Source: Lachnospiraceae bacterium (lineage in GTDB: Bacteria > Bacillota > Clostridia > Lachnospirales > Lachnospiraceae). From it: a DNA stretch of 64,000 bases. Positions 35,398 through 44,518 of this stretch are shown here, in pieces. Within the stretch, counting starts at the first letter, position 1; every line of letters begins with the position of its first letter. The stretch is taken from positions 248,001-312,000 of the forward strand of contig CAJTFL010000001.1 in assembly GCA_910575565.1 (NCBI GenBank). Direction: 5' to 3'. A program made the position numbers and the translations under genes. The notes under the pieces are model-generated. The model did no database searches. It saw only the letters and a list, made by a program, of their open reading frames with translations, and was not told the origin of the DNA.

Positions 35398-36300
35398 CTA
35401 CAAAATCGGGTTGATTTCCGGAAGCTGCTGGAATTTCCTGGGAGTCATATGGTAATATTCCTGGAACCGTTTATAGAAGTAAGGCAGGTTATTAAAGCCG
35501 CAGGCGTATGCGGCCTGGGAAATTTCTTTGCCCTGGCGGAGGAAAAGGGCAGACTGCCGGATTCGGTACTGGTTTAAGTACTGGTTAAAGGTAGTGCCGT
35601 TTGCCTCCTTAAAAAAATGCATGAAACGGGAAGGGCTGATGCAGCAAAGCTTCGCCAAAGTGTCCGTCCGTATTTCTTCCGTGTAGTGCTCATGGATAAA
35701 GTCAAACACCGCTTTTAACCGCTGGCTCCGAGAATTATTGGTTCCCTTCTGCCGGGTTTTGGGGTGGGTGATTAACAGGTTAAGGAGATAGAGGAGCAGA
35801 GCCTTGACTTCCAGCTCATATCCTAGCTGTTTTTGGCTGTGGATGCGGGACAGGGCGGTGAAGGCTTTCATGATTTTCGGGTAATGTTCATCGTCCCGGG
35901 TAATCACCGGGGGAAGCTTAAGGGAGCCGTCCATCAGGGGGGAGAGGTAGCGCAGGGTGCAGATATCGGTGGAGGAGCTGCCTAAAAAGTTTAAGTCGAA
36001 TACAAAGGAGTCGGATACCATGGCGCCCCGGAAAGGGATCTTTGCAGAGTGGAGGATACCGGGCTGGATGCAGATAAAATCCCCCTGGGCGGCAGGATAT
36101 TCCTGGAAGTCGATGGAGTAGGCTGCCTGGCCTTTTTGGATCCAGGTGAATTCCATTTCCGGATGCCAGTGGATGGAAAATTCCGGGATTAAAGGAGAGA
36201 GCAGGGTAGTGTATCGTTCTAAGGGAAACAAGGCGTCCCCATGCTTTGCTTTTTCTTTCAAATCTCTTGCCATCTCCGGATGTTCAGAGGACTTATCCAT
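35398..36300 (-). CDS. AraC-family transcriptional regulator with cupin sensor domain
   Basis: The 300-residue protein has an N-terminal cupin-like domain (FSIHWHPEMEFTWIQKG and GDFICIQPGILHSA, about residues 40-95) and a C-terminal AraC DNA-binding domain (about 200-295). The latter ends in the classic FYKRFQEYYHMTPRKFQ signature. A GGAGGTG site precedes the ATG. It is divergent from the GH13 alpha-glucosidase gene across a 567-bp gap and is a plausible regulator of it, responding to a sugar bound by the cupin domain. Confidence 0.9.
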   Translation of the reverse strand: MDKSSEHPEMARDLKEKAKHGDALFPLERYTTLLSPLIPEFSIHWHPEMEFTWIQKGQAAYSIDFQEYPAAQGDFICIQPGILHSAKIPFRGAMVSDSFVFDLNFLGSSSTDICTLRYLSPLMDGSLKLPPVITRDDEHYPKIMKAFTALSRIHSQKQLGYELEVKALLLYLLNLLITHPKTRQKGTNNSRSQRLKAVFDFIHEHYTEEIRTDTLAKLCCISPSRFMHFFKEANGTTFNQYLNQYRIRQSALFLRQGKEISQAAYACGFNNLPYFYKRFQEYYHMTPRKFQQLPEINPIL

Positions 36301-36867
36301 GATTTTGCACCTCCATAGTCGATTTCTGCAGGCAGTGGATCAAATGCATTGTTGATAAGACGTTTGCTTATAAGGCGTTTGGTTTTGCGCCGTTTGGCAA
36401 ATGCCGTGAGGATCGAATATCCTGCCGCCTGCCATCATCCAAATTTAACCAAATTGATTATACTTCTTTTGCGGGCAAATTGTCAACAGGGCAGGAGAGC
36501 GCCGTGGGGGCGGGTTTTGCCAGTTGCGGCGAATGCATACGGGCAGGAGATTTTTCTTGATTTTCTTATATTATGATACCAGGGTCAAAAGAACTTTTGA
36601 CCCCAACATCATATTATTGTGGAGTAAAGGAGACGGTGCGCATAAGTTTTTCGTTTATGGATGAAGATTTAAAATAGCAGAATCGTATAAAAAAATGCGA
36701 CTCCTGTGGAAGAACTTTTCTCCCTTCCTGGACTATAATGATGATATTGTTATCGTGGACGGCAGATGATTTTGCTGTTTACGATAAGGTTAGGATACAG
36801 GATACATAAAGAAATCATAGAGCGATATTTGCTTGTGCGGCAAAGGGCGCACAGAATGGAGGACGAC
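36301..36867. other. 567-bp divergent intergenic region (AraC / GH13)
   Basis: It contains the second copy of the ATGATACCAGGGTCAAAAG palindrome (listed separately) and a TATAAT at 36734-36739 facing the GH13 gene, without a good -35. GTTTG-containing near-repeats occur between 36358 and 36400. No gene is supported; an in-frame stretch from 36766 is upstream extension of the GH13 frame without its own ribosome binding site. Confidence 0.55.
36573..36603. repeat. Palindromic intergenic element with ATGATACCAGGGTCAAAAG, copy 2
   Basis: The shared 19-base word is at 36573-36591. Here it forms a perfect hairpin, GGGTCAAAAG-AA-CTTTTGACCC (36582-36603), about 265 bp before the GH13 start. Confidence 0.65.
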
Positions 36868-38568
36868 ATGGAAAAGAAATGGTGGCATGGGAAGGCGGCG
36901 TATCAGATTTATCCGAAGAGCTTTTGCGACAGCAACGGGGACGGCATCGGGGATTTGCAGGGAATTTGCGGGAAGCTGGATTACCTAAAGGATCTGGGAA
37001 TTGACCTGGTTTGGATTTCCCCCATTTACCAGTCGCCTTTTGTGGATCAAGGGTACGATATTTCGGATTATTACGCATTGGACAAAGCTTTCGGGACGAT
37101 GGAGGATATGGACAGGCTGTTAGCAGAAGCGAAGAAGCGGGATATCCGCATCATCATGGATTTGGTGGTGAACCATTGCTCCGATCAGCATGAATGGTTC
37201 AAGAAGGCAATAGAGGATCCATACGGCCCTTATGGGAAGTATTTTTACATTTTGGAAGGCAGAGACGGGAAAGTTCCCTGCAACTGGCGTTCATATTTTG
37301 GTGGAAGCGTATGGGATAAGCTGCCGGGTCATGACAATTTATACTACCTCCATATGTTTGCCAAGGAGCAGCCGGATTTAAACTGGGAAAATCCTCTGCT
37401 TCGGGAAGAGATTTACCGGATGATCCGGTGGTGGCTGGAAAAGGGAGTGGCAGGCTTCCGCCTGGACGCGATTATCAACATTAAAAAGGATCTGCGGTTT
37501 AAAGATTTCCCCGCCGACCGGGAGGACGGGATGTGCTCCTGCAGCCAAATGTTAAAATATGCCAAGGGCGTCCATGAATTTTTGCAGGAGATGAAGGAAA
37601 AGGCCTTTAAGCCTTACGGGGCGTTTACCATCGGCGAATTATTTGACTTCCGCAAGGAAGAGCTTAAGCGGTATATCGGGACGGAGGGCTGCTTTGAGTC
37701 CATCTTTGATTTTGCCCCCCACCTTTTGGGAGGCAGCGGCAAGGGCTGGTATGACCGGAAGAAGGTTACGCCGGATCAGTACCGGGATGCGGTATTTGCC
37801 AGCAAGGCGTTTTCCCAGGATACGGGGATGATGGCGAACATTATCGAAAACCATGATGAGCCCAGGGGAGTCAGCCATTACCTCCCTGAGGGGGAAGTCA
37901 CTGAGGAAAGCAAGAAGATGCTGGGCGGTCTGATGATGATGGCCGTGGGCCTTCCTTTCCTTTATCAGGGCCAGGAGATCGGGATGACGAACCAAACCTT
38001 TACCGATATCTGCCAGGTGGAGGATATCAGCACTTTGGATGAATACCAGGTGGCCTTGGATCACGGCCTTAGCCGGGAGGAAGCCTTAAAGGCGGTTGCC
38101 CGGATGAGCCGGGACAATGCCAGGACGCCTATGCAGTGGGATGACAGTCCCCATGCCGGGTTTACCGCCGGGAAGCCTTGGCTAAAGGAAAATGAAAACT
38201 ACCGGGAGGTTAACGTAAAGGAGCAGGAAGGCCGGGAGGATTCAGTGCTGTCCTTCTACCGAGCCATGCTTAAGCTTAGGAAATCCGTGGAATATGGGGA
38301 AGCCATCGTATACGGAAAGCAAATTCCCTGGATGGAAAAGGAGAAGGAATTTATGGCCTTTTACCGGAAGGGGGAAAAACGGCAGCTTTTGGTGCTGGCA
38401 AATTTCCGGAAGGAAGAGCGCAAAGTCCAGGTGAAGGAAGAAATCAGGCGCATTGTGGCGGACAACTGCCGGAAGGTATCTGCCTGGGGCATGGAAGAGC
38501 CAAAGGAATGGAAGGAAGGGCTTTTGCTGAAGGGATATCAGTTTTTGGTGCTGGATGTTACCCCATAA
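36868..38568 (+). CDS. Alpha-glucosidase, GH13 (oligo-1,6-glucosidase type)
   Basis: The 566-residue protein has the GH13 catalytic (beta/alpha)8 barrel. It opens with WWHGKAAYQIYPKSFCDSNGDGIGDLQGI. The nucleophile is Asp200 in GFRLDAI, the acid/base Glu257 in TIGELFD and the stabiliser Asp330 in IIENHDEPR. A small beta domain ends the protein. Length and motifs match the oligo-1,6-glucosidase/alpha-glucosidase subfamily, so it should release glucose from isomalto- or malto-oligosaccharides in the cytosol; trehalose-6-phosphate hydrolase is an alternative that sequence alone cannot exclude. ATG 36868 is chosen for its GGAGG site 5-6 bases upstream. Confidence 0.92.
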   Translation: MEKKWWHGKAAYQIYPKSFCDSNGDGIGDLQGICGKLDYLKDLGIDLVWISPIYQSPFVDQGYDISDYYALDKAFGTMEDMDRLLAEAKKRDIRIIMDLVVNHCSDQHEWFKKAIEDPYGPYGKYFYILEGRDGKVPCNWRSYFGGSVWDKLPGHDNLYYLHMFAKEQPDLNWENPLLREEIYRMIRWWLEKGVAGFRLDAIINIKKDLRFKDFPADREDGMCSCSQMLKYAKGVHEFLQEMKEKAFKPYGAFTIGELFDFRKEELKRYIGTEGCFESIFDFAPHLLGGSGKGWYDRKKVTPDQYRDAVFASKAFSQDTGMMANIIENHDEPRGVSHYLPEGEVTEESKKMLGGLMMMAVGLPFLYQGQEIGMTNQTFTDICQVEDISTLDEYQVALDHGLSREEALKAVARMSRDNARTPMQWDDSPHAGFTAGKPWLKENENYREVNVKEQEGREDSVLSFYRAMLKLRKSVEYGEAIVYGKQIPWMEKEKEFMAFYRKGEKRQLLVLANFRKEERKVQVKEEIRRIVADNCRKVSAWGMEEPKEWKEGLLLKGYQFLVLDVTP

Positions 38569-38605
38569 GATAATGGTTGTTTCCTGGAAAGAATTGTGAT
38601 AAACT

Positions 38606-38652
38606 AAAGCGTGTTTGGAACAGAGAAATCCGGTTTCAGGCACGCTTTTTGC
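38606..38652 (+). terminator. Terminator after the GH13 gene
   Basis: AAAGCGTG (38606-38613) pairs with CACGCTTT (38641-38648), running into TT. Confidence 0.6.
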
Positions 38653-38749
38653 ATGGGCAGGCTGGTGATGGGCAGCCACTTGTGCTTGGCGGGATTTTGC
38701 AGGAATAAAAATGATTCTAAAAATGATTCTACGGATTAGGAGGATGGCG

Positions 38750-40027
38750 ATGAGTAACCAGCGTTCGATTGAAACCATATGTATCCAGGGAGGATGGCAG
38801 CCGGAAAACGGCGGCCCAAGGCAGCTTCCGATTTACCAGAGCACTACCTTTAAGTATGCCACCAGCGATGCTATGGGAAAGCTTTTTGACTTGGAATCAG
38901 AGGGGTATTTTTATACCAGGCTACAGAACCCGACTAATGATGCGGTTGCGGCAAAAATCTGTGAGATGGAGGGCGGTGCGGCGGCCATGCTGACTTCTTC
39001 CGGGCAGGCGGCGACCTTTTTTTCCATTATTAATATCTGCTCGGCGGGGGATCATGTGGTCAGTTCCGCCACGATTTACGGCGGCTCTTCCAATCTGCTG
39101 ACCGTAACCTTAAAGCGGTTTGGGATTGAGACGACCTTGGTGGATCCGGATCTTTCCCAAGAGGAGTTAGCTAAGGCGTTTAAGCCAAATACCAAGTGCG
39201 TGTTTGCGGAAACCATTGCAAATCCGGCTCTGGTGGTGTTGGACATTGAAAAGTTTGCCCGCCTGGCCCACAGCCATGAGGTTCCTCTGATTGTGGACAA
39301 TACCTTTGCCACGCCCATAAACTGCCATCCCTTTGAATGGGGAGCGGATATCGTGACCCACAGCACTACCAAATATATGGATGGACATGGGATGACGGTA
39401 GGGGGCTGCATCGTGGACAGCGGGAATTTTGACTGGGAAGCCTGCAAGGATAAGTATCCCGGCCTGACTACCCCAGATGATTCCTATCATGGGATTATTT
39501 ATACGAAGCGTTTCGGGAAAGGCGCCTTTATTACGAAGGCTACGGCGCAGTTAATGCGGGATTTAGGGGCGATCCAGTCTCCGCAGAATGCGTTTTTGCT
39601 CAATAACGGCCTGGAAAGCCTGCATCTAAGAGTGCCCAGGCACTGTGAGAACGCCCTAAAGGTGGCGGAGTACTTATCTGGCAGGGATGATGTGGCCTGG
39701 GTGAAGTATCCGGGGCTTAAGGGCGATAAATATTATGAGTTAAGCCAAAAATATATGCCAAAGGGAACCTGCGGCGTGATTTCCTTCGGGCTTAAGGGGG
39801 GCAGAGCCGCAGCCGGGAAATTTATGGATAAGCTGAAGCTGGCTTCCATAGCTACCCATGTGGCGGATGCAAGAACCTGCGTGCTCCATCCTGCCAGCCA
39901 TACCCACAGGCAGTTAAGCGATGAACAGTTAATGGAAGCAGGGGTGGATCCCTCTATGATCCGGTTCAGCGTGGGGATTGAGAATGCCGAGGATATCATA
40001 GAGGATATCCGGCAGGCGCTGTTATGA
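38750..40027 (+). CDS. metY: O-acetylhomoserine sulfhydrylase family PLP enzyme
   Basis: The 425-residue Cys/Met-metabolism PLP enzyme has the cofactor-binding Lys208 in HSTTKYMDGHG, preceded by VDNTFATP. The TRLQNPTNDAVAAKICEMEGGAAAMLTSSGQAA segment and overall length match MetY (O-acetylhomoserine plus sulfide gives homocysteine). Methionine gamma-lyase is a related alternative. AGGAGG lies 6 bases before ATG 38750. Its stop overlaps the start of the cls gene by 4 bp, an unusual partner. Confidence 0.88.
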   Translation: MSNQRSIETICIQGGWQPENGGPRQLPIYQSTTFKYATSDAMGKLFDLESEGYFYTRLQNPTNDAVAAKICEMEGGAAAMLTSSGQAATFFSIINICSAGDHVVSSATIYGGSSNLLTVTLKRFGIETTLVDPDLSQEELAKAFKPNTKCVFAETIANPALVVLDIEKFARLAHSHEVPLIVDNTFATPINCHPFEWGADIVTHSTTKYMDGHGMTVGGCIVDSGNFDWEACKDKYPGLTTPDDSYHGIIYTKRFGKGAFITKATAQLMRDLGAIQSPQNAFLLNNGLESLHLRVPRHCENALKVAEYLSGRDDVAWVKYPGLKGDKYYELSQKYMPKGTCGVISFGLKGGRAAAGKFMDKLKLASIATHVADARTCVLHPASHTHRQLSDEQLMEAGVDPSMIRFSVGIENAEDIIEDIRQALL

Positions 40028-41571
40028 AAAAGCTGAAGCTCCTTTTCCGGGTGGTTTTTGGAAGGACAGCCTTTGTCCTCCTGTTTCTGCTGATCCAGGT
40101 GGGATTCCTGTTCTCCTGTATCCGATGGCTTAGCGAGTATCTGGTTTATATTTACGGCGGCATAGTGATGCTGACAGTGCTGGTGGTGGTCCATATCTTA
40201 AATGAAAAGGCAAATCCCAGCTTTAAGATTGCATGGATGGTTCCTGTGCTGGTGATCCCGGTGTTCGGGGTGCTCCTTTATTTGTTTGTACAGGTGCAGA
40301 TCGGGACGAAGGTAATCGCTGCCAGGCTAAAAGCCGCCAGAAAGGAGACGGATCCTTTTCTGGAACAGAGCCAGGCCGTTTACAGGGGTTTGGAAAAGGA
40401 AAACCAGGGGATGGCAAATTTATCCCGCTACGTCAAGGATTACGGCGGTTTCCCGGTTTATGGGGGGACGGGCGTTAAGTATTTCCCCCTGGGGGATGAG
40501 ATGTTTACGGTGATGAAGCAGGAGCTTTTAAAAGCGAAAGCCTTCATTTTCATGGAATACTTCATCATCGAAGAGGGCGCGATGTGGAATGAGCTTTTGG
40601 CGATTTTAGAGCAGAAGGCAAAGGAAGGCGTGGAGGTAAGGGTGATGTACGACGGGATGTGCAGCATAATGCTCCTTCCCTATAAATACCCGAAAAAGCT
40701 GGAGAAAAAGGGGATTCGGTGCAAGATGTTTTCTCCCATTAAGCCTACGTTGTCCACCCACCACAATAACCGGGATCACCGGAAAATCTGCGTGATTGAC
40801 GGGTATACGGCCTTTACCGGCGGGGTAAACTTAGCAGATGAGTACATTAACCGGAAGGTGAAATTCGGCCACTGGAAGGATACGGCGGTTATGCTGACCG
40901 GGGAAGGGGCAAGAAGCTTTACCATGATGTTCCTCCAGATGTGGAGCGTTTCCGAATGGAAGGGCGAGGACTACAAGCGGTATCTGGGAAGCAGCGCACT
41001 TCCCCAAAAGGAAGCTCTAGGCCTTGGGTATGTGATGCCCTACGGCGACAGCCCTTTAGACGGGGAGAATGTGGGAGAGCTGGTATATATGGATATCTTA
41101 AACCAGGCTAAAGAGTATGTCCATATTATGACGCCGTACCTGATTTTGGACAATGAGATGGTGACTGCCCTTACCTTTGCCGCCAAGCGGGGGGTGGAGG
41201 TAGTGATTATTATGCCCCATATCCCGGATAAGCTGTACGCTTACCTTTTGGCCCGCTCCTATTACCAGGAGCTTGTTCAGGCAGGGGTGAAAATTTATGA
41301 GTATACCCCTGGGTTTGTCCATGCGAAGGTGTTTGTCAGCGATAACCAGACGGCAACGGTGGGAACCATAAACCTGGATTTCCGAAGCTTATACCTGCAT
41401 TTTGAATGCGGGGTGCTGATCCATAAAAATGAGGCAGTGGAGGAAATCGAGAAGGATTACCAAGAAACCTTAAAAAAATGCTGCCGGATTACCGAGGAGG
41501 ATATCCGGCGCTATCCCTTTGTGAAATCCTTTGCCGGGAAGCTTATGCGGTTTATCGCGCCGTTAATGTAA
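40024..41571 (+). CDS. cls: Cardiolipin synthase (phospholipase D family)
   Basis: The 515-residue membrane enzyme has two N-terminal membrane helices (about residues 10-30 and 38-58, plus a third near 70-90). It carries two complete HKD catalytic motifs, HRKICVID (His252) and HAKVFVSD (His433). It joins two phosphatidylglycerol molecules to make cardiolipin. The ATG overlaps the metY stop codon by 4 bp, so it is translationally coupled to a sulfur-amino-acid gene without an obvious functional link. Confidence 0.94.
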   Translation: MKKLKLLFRVVFGRTAFVLLFLLIQVGFLFSCIRWLSEYLVYIYGGIVMLTVLVVVHILNEKANPSFKIAWMVPVLVIPVFGVLLYLFVQVQIGTKVIAARLKAARKETDPFLEQSQAVYRGLEKENQGMANLSRYVKDYGGFPVYGGTGVKYFPLGDEMFTVMKQELLKAKAFIFMEYFIIEEGAMWNELLAILEQKAKEGVEVRVMYDGMCSIMLLPYKYPKKLEKKGIRCKMFSPIKPTLSTHHNNRDHRKICVIDGYTAFTGGVNLADEYINRKVKFGHWKDTAVMLTGEGARSFTMMFLQMWSVSEWKGEDYKRYLGSSALPQKEALGLGYVMPYGDSPLDGENVGELVYMDILNQAKEYVHIMTPYLILDNEMVTALTFAAKRGVEVVIIMPHIPDKLYAYLLARSYYQELVQAGVKIYEYTPGFVHAKVFVSDNQTATVGTINLDFRSLYLHFECGVLIHKNEAVEEIEKDYQETLKKCCRITEEDIRRYPFVKSFAGKLMRFIAPLM

Positions 41572-41667
41572 AGCATTCGCAATCGCATAAGCGGAAAAAT
41601 TCATGGGCAAAGGATGGATACGCGCTGCCGGGTCTATAGCAGGAATGAAGAAAGAAGGATGCAATAT

Positions 41668-42588
41668 ATGACAGAAGGAGCATTAGTACTGGAAGGCGGT
41701 TCCCTGCGGGGGCTATTTACCGCAGGGGTTTTGGATGTGTTTATGGAAAGAGGGCTGGTTTTCTCCTATGTAAACGGGGTTTCGGCAGGAACCATGAATG
41801 CCTTAAGCTATATCAGCAGCCAGCCGGGCCGCACCATGAAGGTAGATTTGGATTACGTTCATGATAAGCGGTTTTTAAGCTTCAGGAACATGGTGAAAAA
41901 GCGGGAGATTTTCAGCTTTGAATTTTTGTTCGGGGAGGTTAGCCAGACGTTGGTTCCCTTTGATTACCAGGCTTTTGCGGCTTCGCCCCAGAAGTTTGAG
42001 GCGGTAGCTACCCGCTGCAAGACCGGAAAGCCGGAGTACTTTGCCAAGGGAAAGTGCAGCGATATTTTTGCTGCGGTCCAGGCATCCAGCAGCATCCCGG
42101 TGCTGTCCCGCATGATTTCCGTAGACGGGAAGAAGTATTTAGACGGGGGCGTTTCCATGCCCATTGCCTACCAGAGGGCTTTTGATCAGGGCTACGATAA
42201 GGTGGTTGTGGTATTGACCCGCCACAAGGGCTTTCGGAAAAAGCCTGCGGATCGGTGGACAGAAAAAGCCTACCGCCGTTATTTTAAGCCCCTCCCGGAA
42301 TTTTTGGACGCGCTGGAGCAGATACCGGAGCGGTATAACCGGATGCAGGAGGAGATGGATGAATTGGAAGCTGCCGGAAAGCTGTTCATCATCCGTCCGG
42401 CCCACCCCGTGGCCGTGTCCCGGTTTGAGCGGGATAAGATGAAGCTCCAAAAGCTTTATGGGGAAGGGCGGCAAATGGCGGAGGAGCTGCTCCCCTCCCT
42501 GTGCAGTTATTTAGGCATACCGGTTCCGGAGGTGATCCCGGAGGTGGTTGAGCGGGAGAATAGGACGATTAGTGGGGGCATTGGCTGA
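41668..42588 (+). CDS. Patatin-like phospholipase
   Basis: The 306-residue protein has the patatin fold signatures: an oxyanion loop GGSLRG (usually GGGxRG), the nucleophile Ser39 in NGVSAGTMNA, and Asp159 in YLDGGVS completing the Ser-Asp dyad. These bacterial RssA/YlbK-like enzymes hydrolyse acyl esters of membrane lipids. GAAGGA precedes ATG 41668; ATG 41659 and an earlier frame start are also possible. It follows cls, so a lipid-turnover role is plausible. Confidence 0.88.
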   Translation: MTEGALVLEGGSLRGLFTAGVLDVFMERGLVFSYVNGVSAGTMNALSYISSQPGRTMKVDLDYVHDKRFLSFRNMVKKREIFSFEFLFGEVSQTLVPFDYQAFAASPQKFEAVATRCKTGKPEYFAKGKCSDIFAAVQASSSIPVLSRMISVDGKKYLDGGVSMPIAYQRAFDQGYDKVVVVLTRHKGFRKKPADRWTEKAYRRYFKPLPEFLDALEQIPERYNRMQEEMDELEAAGKLFIIRPAHPVAVSRFERDKMKLQKLYGEGRQMAEELLPSLCSYLGIPVPEVIPEVVERENRTISGGIG

Positions 42589-43366
42589 ATTATTCCTTTT
42601 AATATTTTTACTCAATAATTTAGTGCTTTTCCGCTGCGCCAGGTCATATTCCATCGTCACTTACGCTTAGCTCCGCCGGTGGCGTAGCGGACGCTAAACT
42701 CGTGAAAGACCCCGCTCGACGCCGATGTTTCAGGAGCGTTCCTCATGGAATATGGCCTGGCTCCGCTGCTATATTGGCTTGCGTAAAATGGCTTCCCGTT
42801 AGGTAAATGGATAAAATTCATTCATGAAGTAATTCTTTTAGTAGTGAGGTACTTCCGCTAAAAAATATCTTGAGCATACCAAAAGTTAACTAAGAACTAG
42901 CCAGTCCCTAGCCGTCTGTGGTGCGTGTACACGAAGAAAACCGTATAAAACGGCGGCACTTAGCGAGGTCTTTTCGAGCTTAGTGTCCGTTCCGTTTTAT
43001 CCCGAGCGAGAGCGCGTTTTCGTGTGTACATCCACCACAGGCGGCGAACTCGCCAGCCTACGTGTTTCCTTTATACCAGCAAACTTATCGTAGGAAACGC
43101 AGCTAACTCCATTCATTCCAATATCTTTCAAAACAACCCAGCGTCAAAATCTCCTCCCCAGTTATCCAAGTTGACAAAGCATTAATCTTCCCCCAGCCCT
43201 CCAACTTGACGACCAAGCATCAAATCGAAAAAAATCCACGAATAAACACAAAATAAACACATTCCGATGCTAAAGTAATAAAAGCAAATCCACAAAATCC
43301 CTAAGATGCCTAAACAGACATTTTCTGGGAATTGATGGATGGAGACTGAGTTAAAGGAGCAGGAGA
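42589..43366. other. 778-bp gene-free region holding large repeat copy 1
   Basis: The only structure is the large repeat at 42624-43225. The rest, to 43366, is AT-rich and G-poor, with the AAAGGAGCAGGAG ribosome binding site of the SLH gene at the end. No coding region is supported on either strand. Confidence 0.7.
42624..43225. repeat. Large structured intergenic repeat, copy 1
   Basis: It shares long near-identical blocks with 59746-60405. Hairpin A spans 42638-42761, with a 17-bp outer stem GCCAGG..TTCCAT / ATGGAA..CCTGGC. Hairpin B spans 42916-43040, with an outer stem CTGTGGTG..GTACAC / GTGTAC..CACCACAG and an inner ATAAAACGG/CCGTTTTAT stem. Downstream is a G-poor tail with two roughly 35-bp imperfect repeats around TTGACAAAGCAT. 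No open reading frame, tRNA or known intron feature is visible. It may be a non-autonomous mobile element or a structured RNA gene. Confidence 0.75.
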
Positions 43367-44473
43367 ATGAGTGGAAAGCAGGTGGTTTCTTCCGTGCTGG
43401 TGCTGGCGTCGGTAATGGCGGCTTGTCCGGTTACGGCCAGGGCAAACAGCACAGAAGATTTAAGGAAGCGGGTGGTGGAGCTGTCCGGGATCATGAACTT
43501 GACAGACGGTGAGCGGTATGTCAGCCGGGCTGAGTTTGCCGCTATGCTTGTGCGGGCTTCCCAGTACCGCAGCACGGTGGGCGAGGAGGCCAGCGTGTCG
43601 GTGTTTGCCGATGTTCCCGCAGGCAGCAGCTACAGCCCCCATATCCGTATCGCTGCCAGGCAGGGATGGATGAAAGGATATTTGGGAGGGCAGTTTAAGC
43701 CGGATGCGTACATTACCCTCCAGGATGGAGCCAGGGCGGTGCTTGCCCTTTTAGGCTATACCAATGAGGATTTTACTGGGGATCAAAGCGGCAGCCGGAT
43801 GGCGAAGTTTGCCTACCTGGAATTAAATGAGGAATTATACGGCATACAGCCGGAGGAGGTGCTGACGGAGGAAAACTGCCTGAACCTGTTTTATAATCTG
43901 CTGAAGGCAAAGCCCAAGGGGCAGAATACCATTTACGGTTCCATTATGGATCTGACCTTGAGCACGGATGATGAGATTAATCCCTTGGAGATGTTAGATA
44001 CAACGGTGAAAGGCCCATACATCGTGAAGAAGGGGAAAACCATGTCCTCCCAGCTGCCTTTCAGCATGGATAAGGCCAGCTTCTATCTGGACGGCGAGCC
44101 TTGCACTAAAGTGAATATTAAGGCGGTCCAGGAAGAGTACGGCTATGTGGTAATGTATTACAATACCGCTTCCAAGACGGTTTGGGTTTACACGGAGGAA
44201 GGCAGCCAGACCACCGGGAAAATGGTGATCCGCGGGGAAGTGACGAATATTTATTACCGCTCTTCGGATGTAATGACCCCTACGGCAATCACCATTACCA
44301 CGGATGAAGGGGATGCTTATGAGTGCAGCCTGACTACCTCGGATCTGCAGTTTGCCTTTTCCATTTACGGCACGGTGGAGGTGGGGGATGACGTAATCCT
44401 GGTTTGCAGCGGCTCCTCGGAGGATGAGGACGGGGAGGTTACTTACCGGGTGACGGATTTCCTGGAGGATTAA
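43367..44473 (+). CDS. Secreted S-layer homology (SLH) domain protein
   Basis: The 368-residue protein has a cleavable signal peptide (hydrophobic core LVLASVMAACPV, cleavage probably near ARA-N). One or two SLH units follow at about residues 45-135: YVSRAEFAAMLVRASQ, then FADVPAGSSYSPHIRIAARQGWMKGYLGGQFKPDAYIT. The C-terminal 220 residues are beta-rich without a recognised domain. SLH domains bind pyruvylated wall polymers. It sits 45 bp ahead of an exporter operon and may be co-transcribed with it. Confidence 0.85.
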   Translation: MSGKQVVSSVLVLASVMAACPVTARANSTEDLRKRVVELSGIMNLTDGERYVSRAEFAAMLVRASQYRSTVGEEASVSVFADVPAGSSYSPHIRIAARQGWMKGYLGGQFKPDAYITLQDGARAVLALLGYTNEDFTGDQSGSRMAKFAYLELNEELYGIQPEEVLTEENCLNLFYNLLKAKPKGQNTIYGSIMDLTLSTDDEINPLEMLDTTVKGPYIVKKGKTMSSQLPFSMDKASFYLDGEPCTKVNIKAVQEEYGYVVMYYNTASKTVWVYTEEGSQTTGKMVIRGEVTNIYYRSSDVMTPTAITITTDEGDAYECSLTTSDLQFAFSIYGTVEVGDDVILVCSGSSEDEDGEVTYRVTDFLED

Positions 44474-44518
44474 GCCGGCTTAGAGCGGCAGGGCAAAGAA
44501 AGGCAGAGAGGGATTATC

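Noticed and set aside
42624-43225. Group II intron or IStron
   Set aside because: No reverse transcriptase or transposase frame, no recognisable domain V hairpin, and two symmetric hairpins instead.
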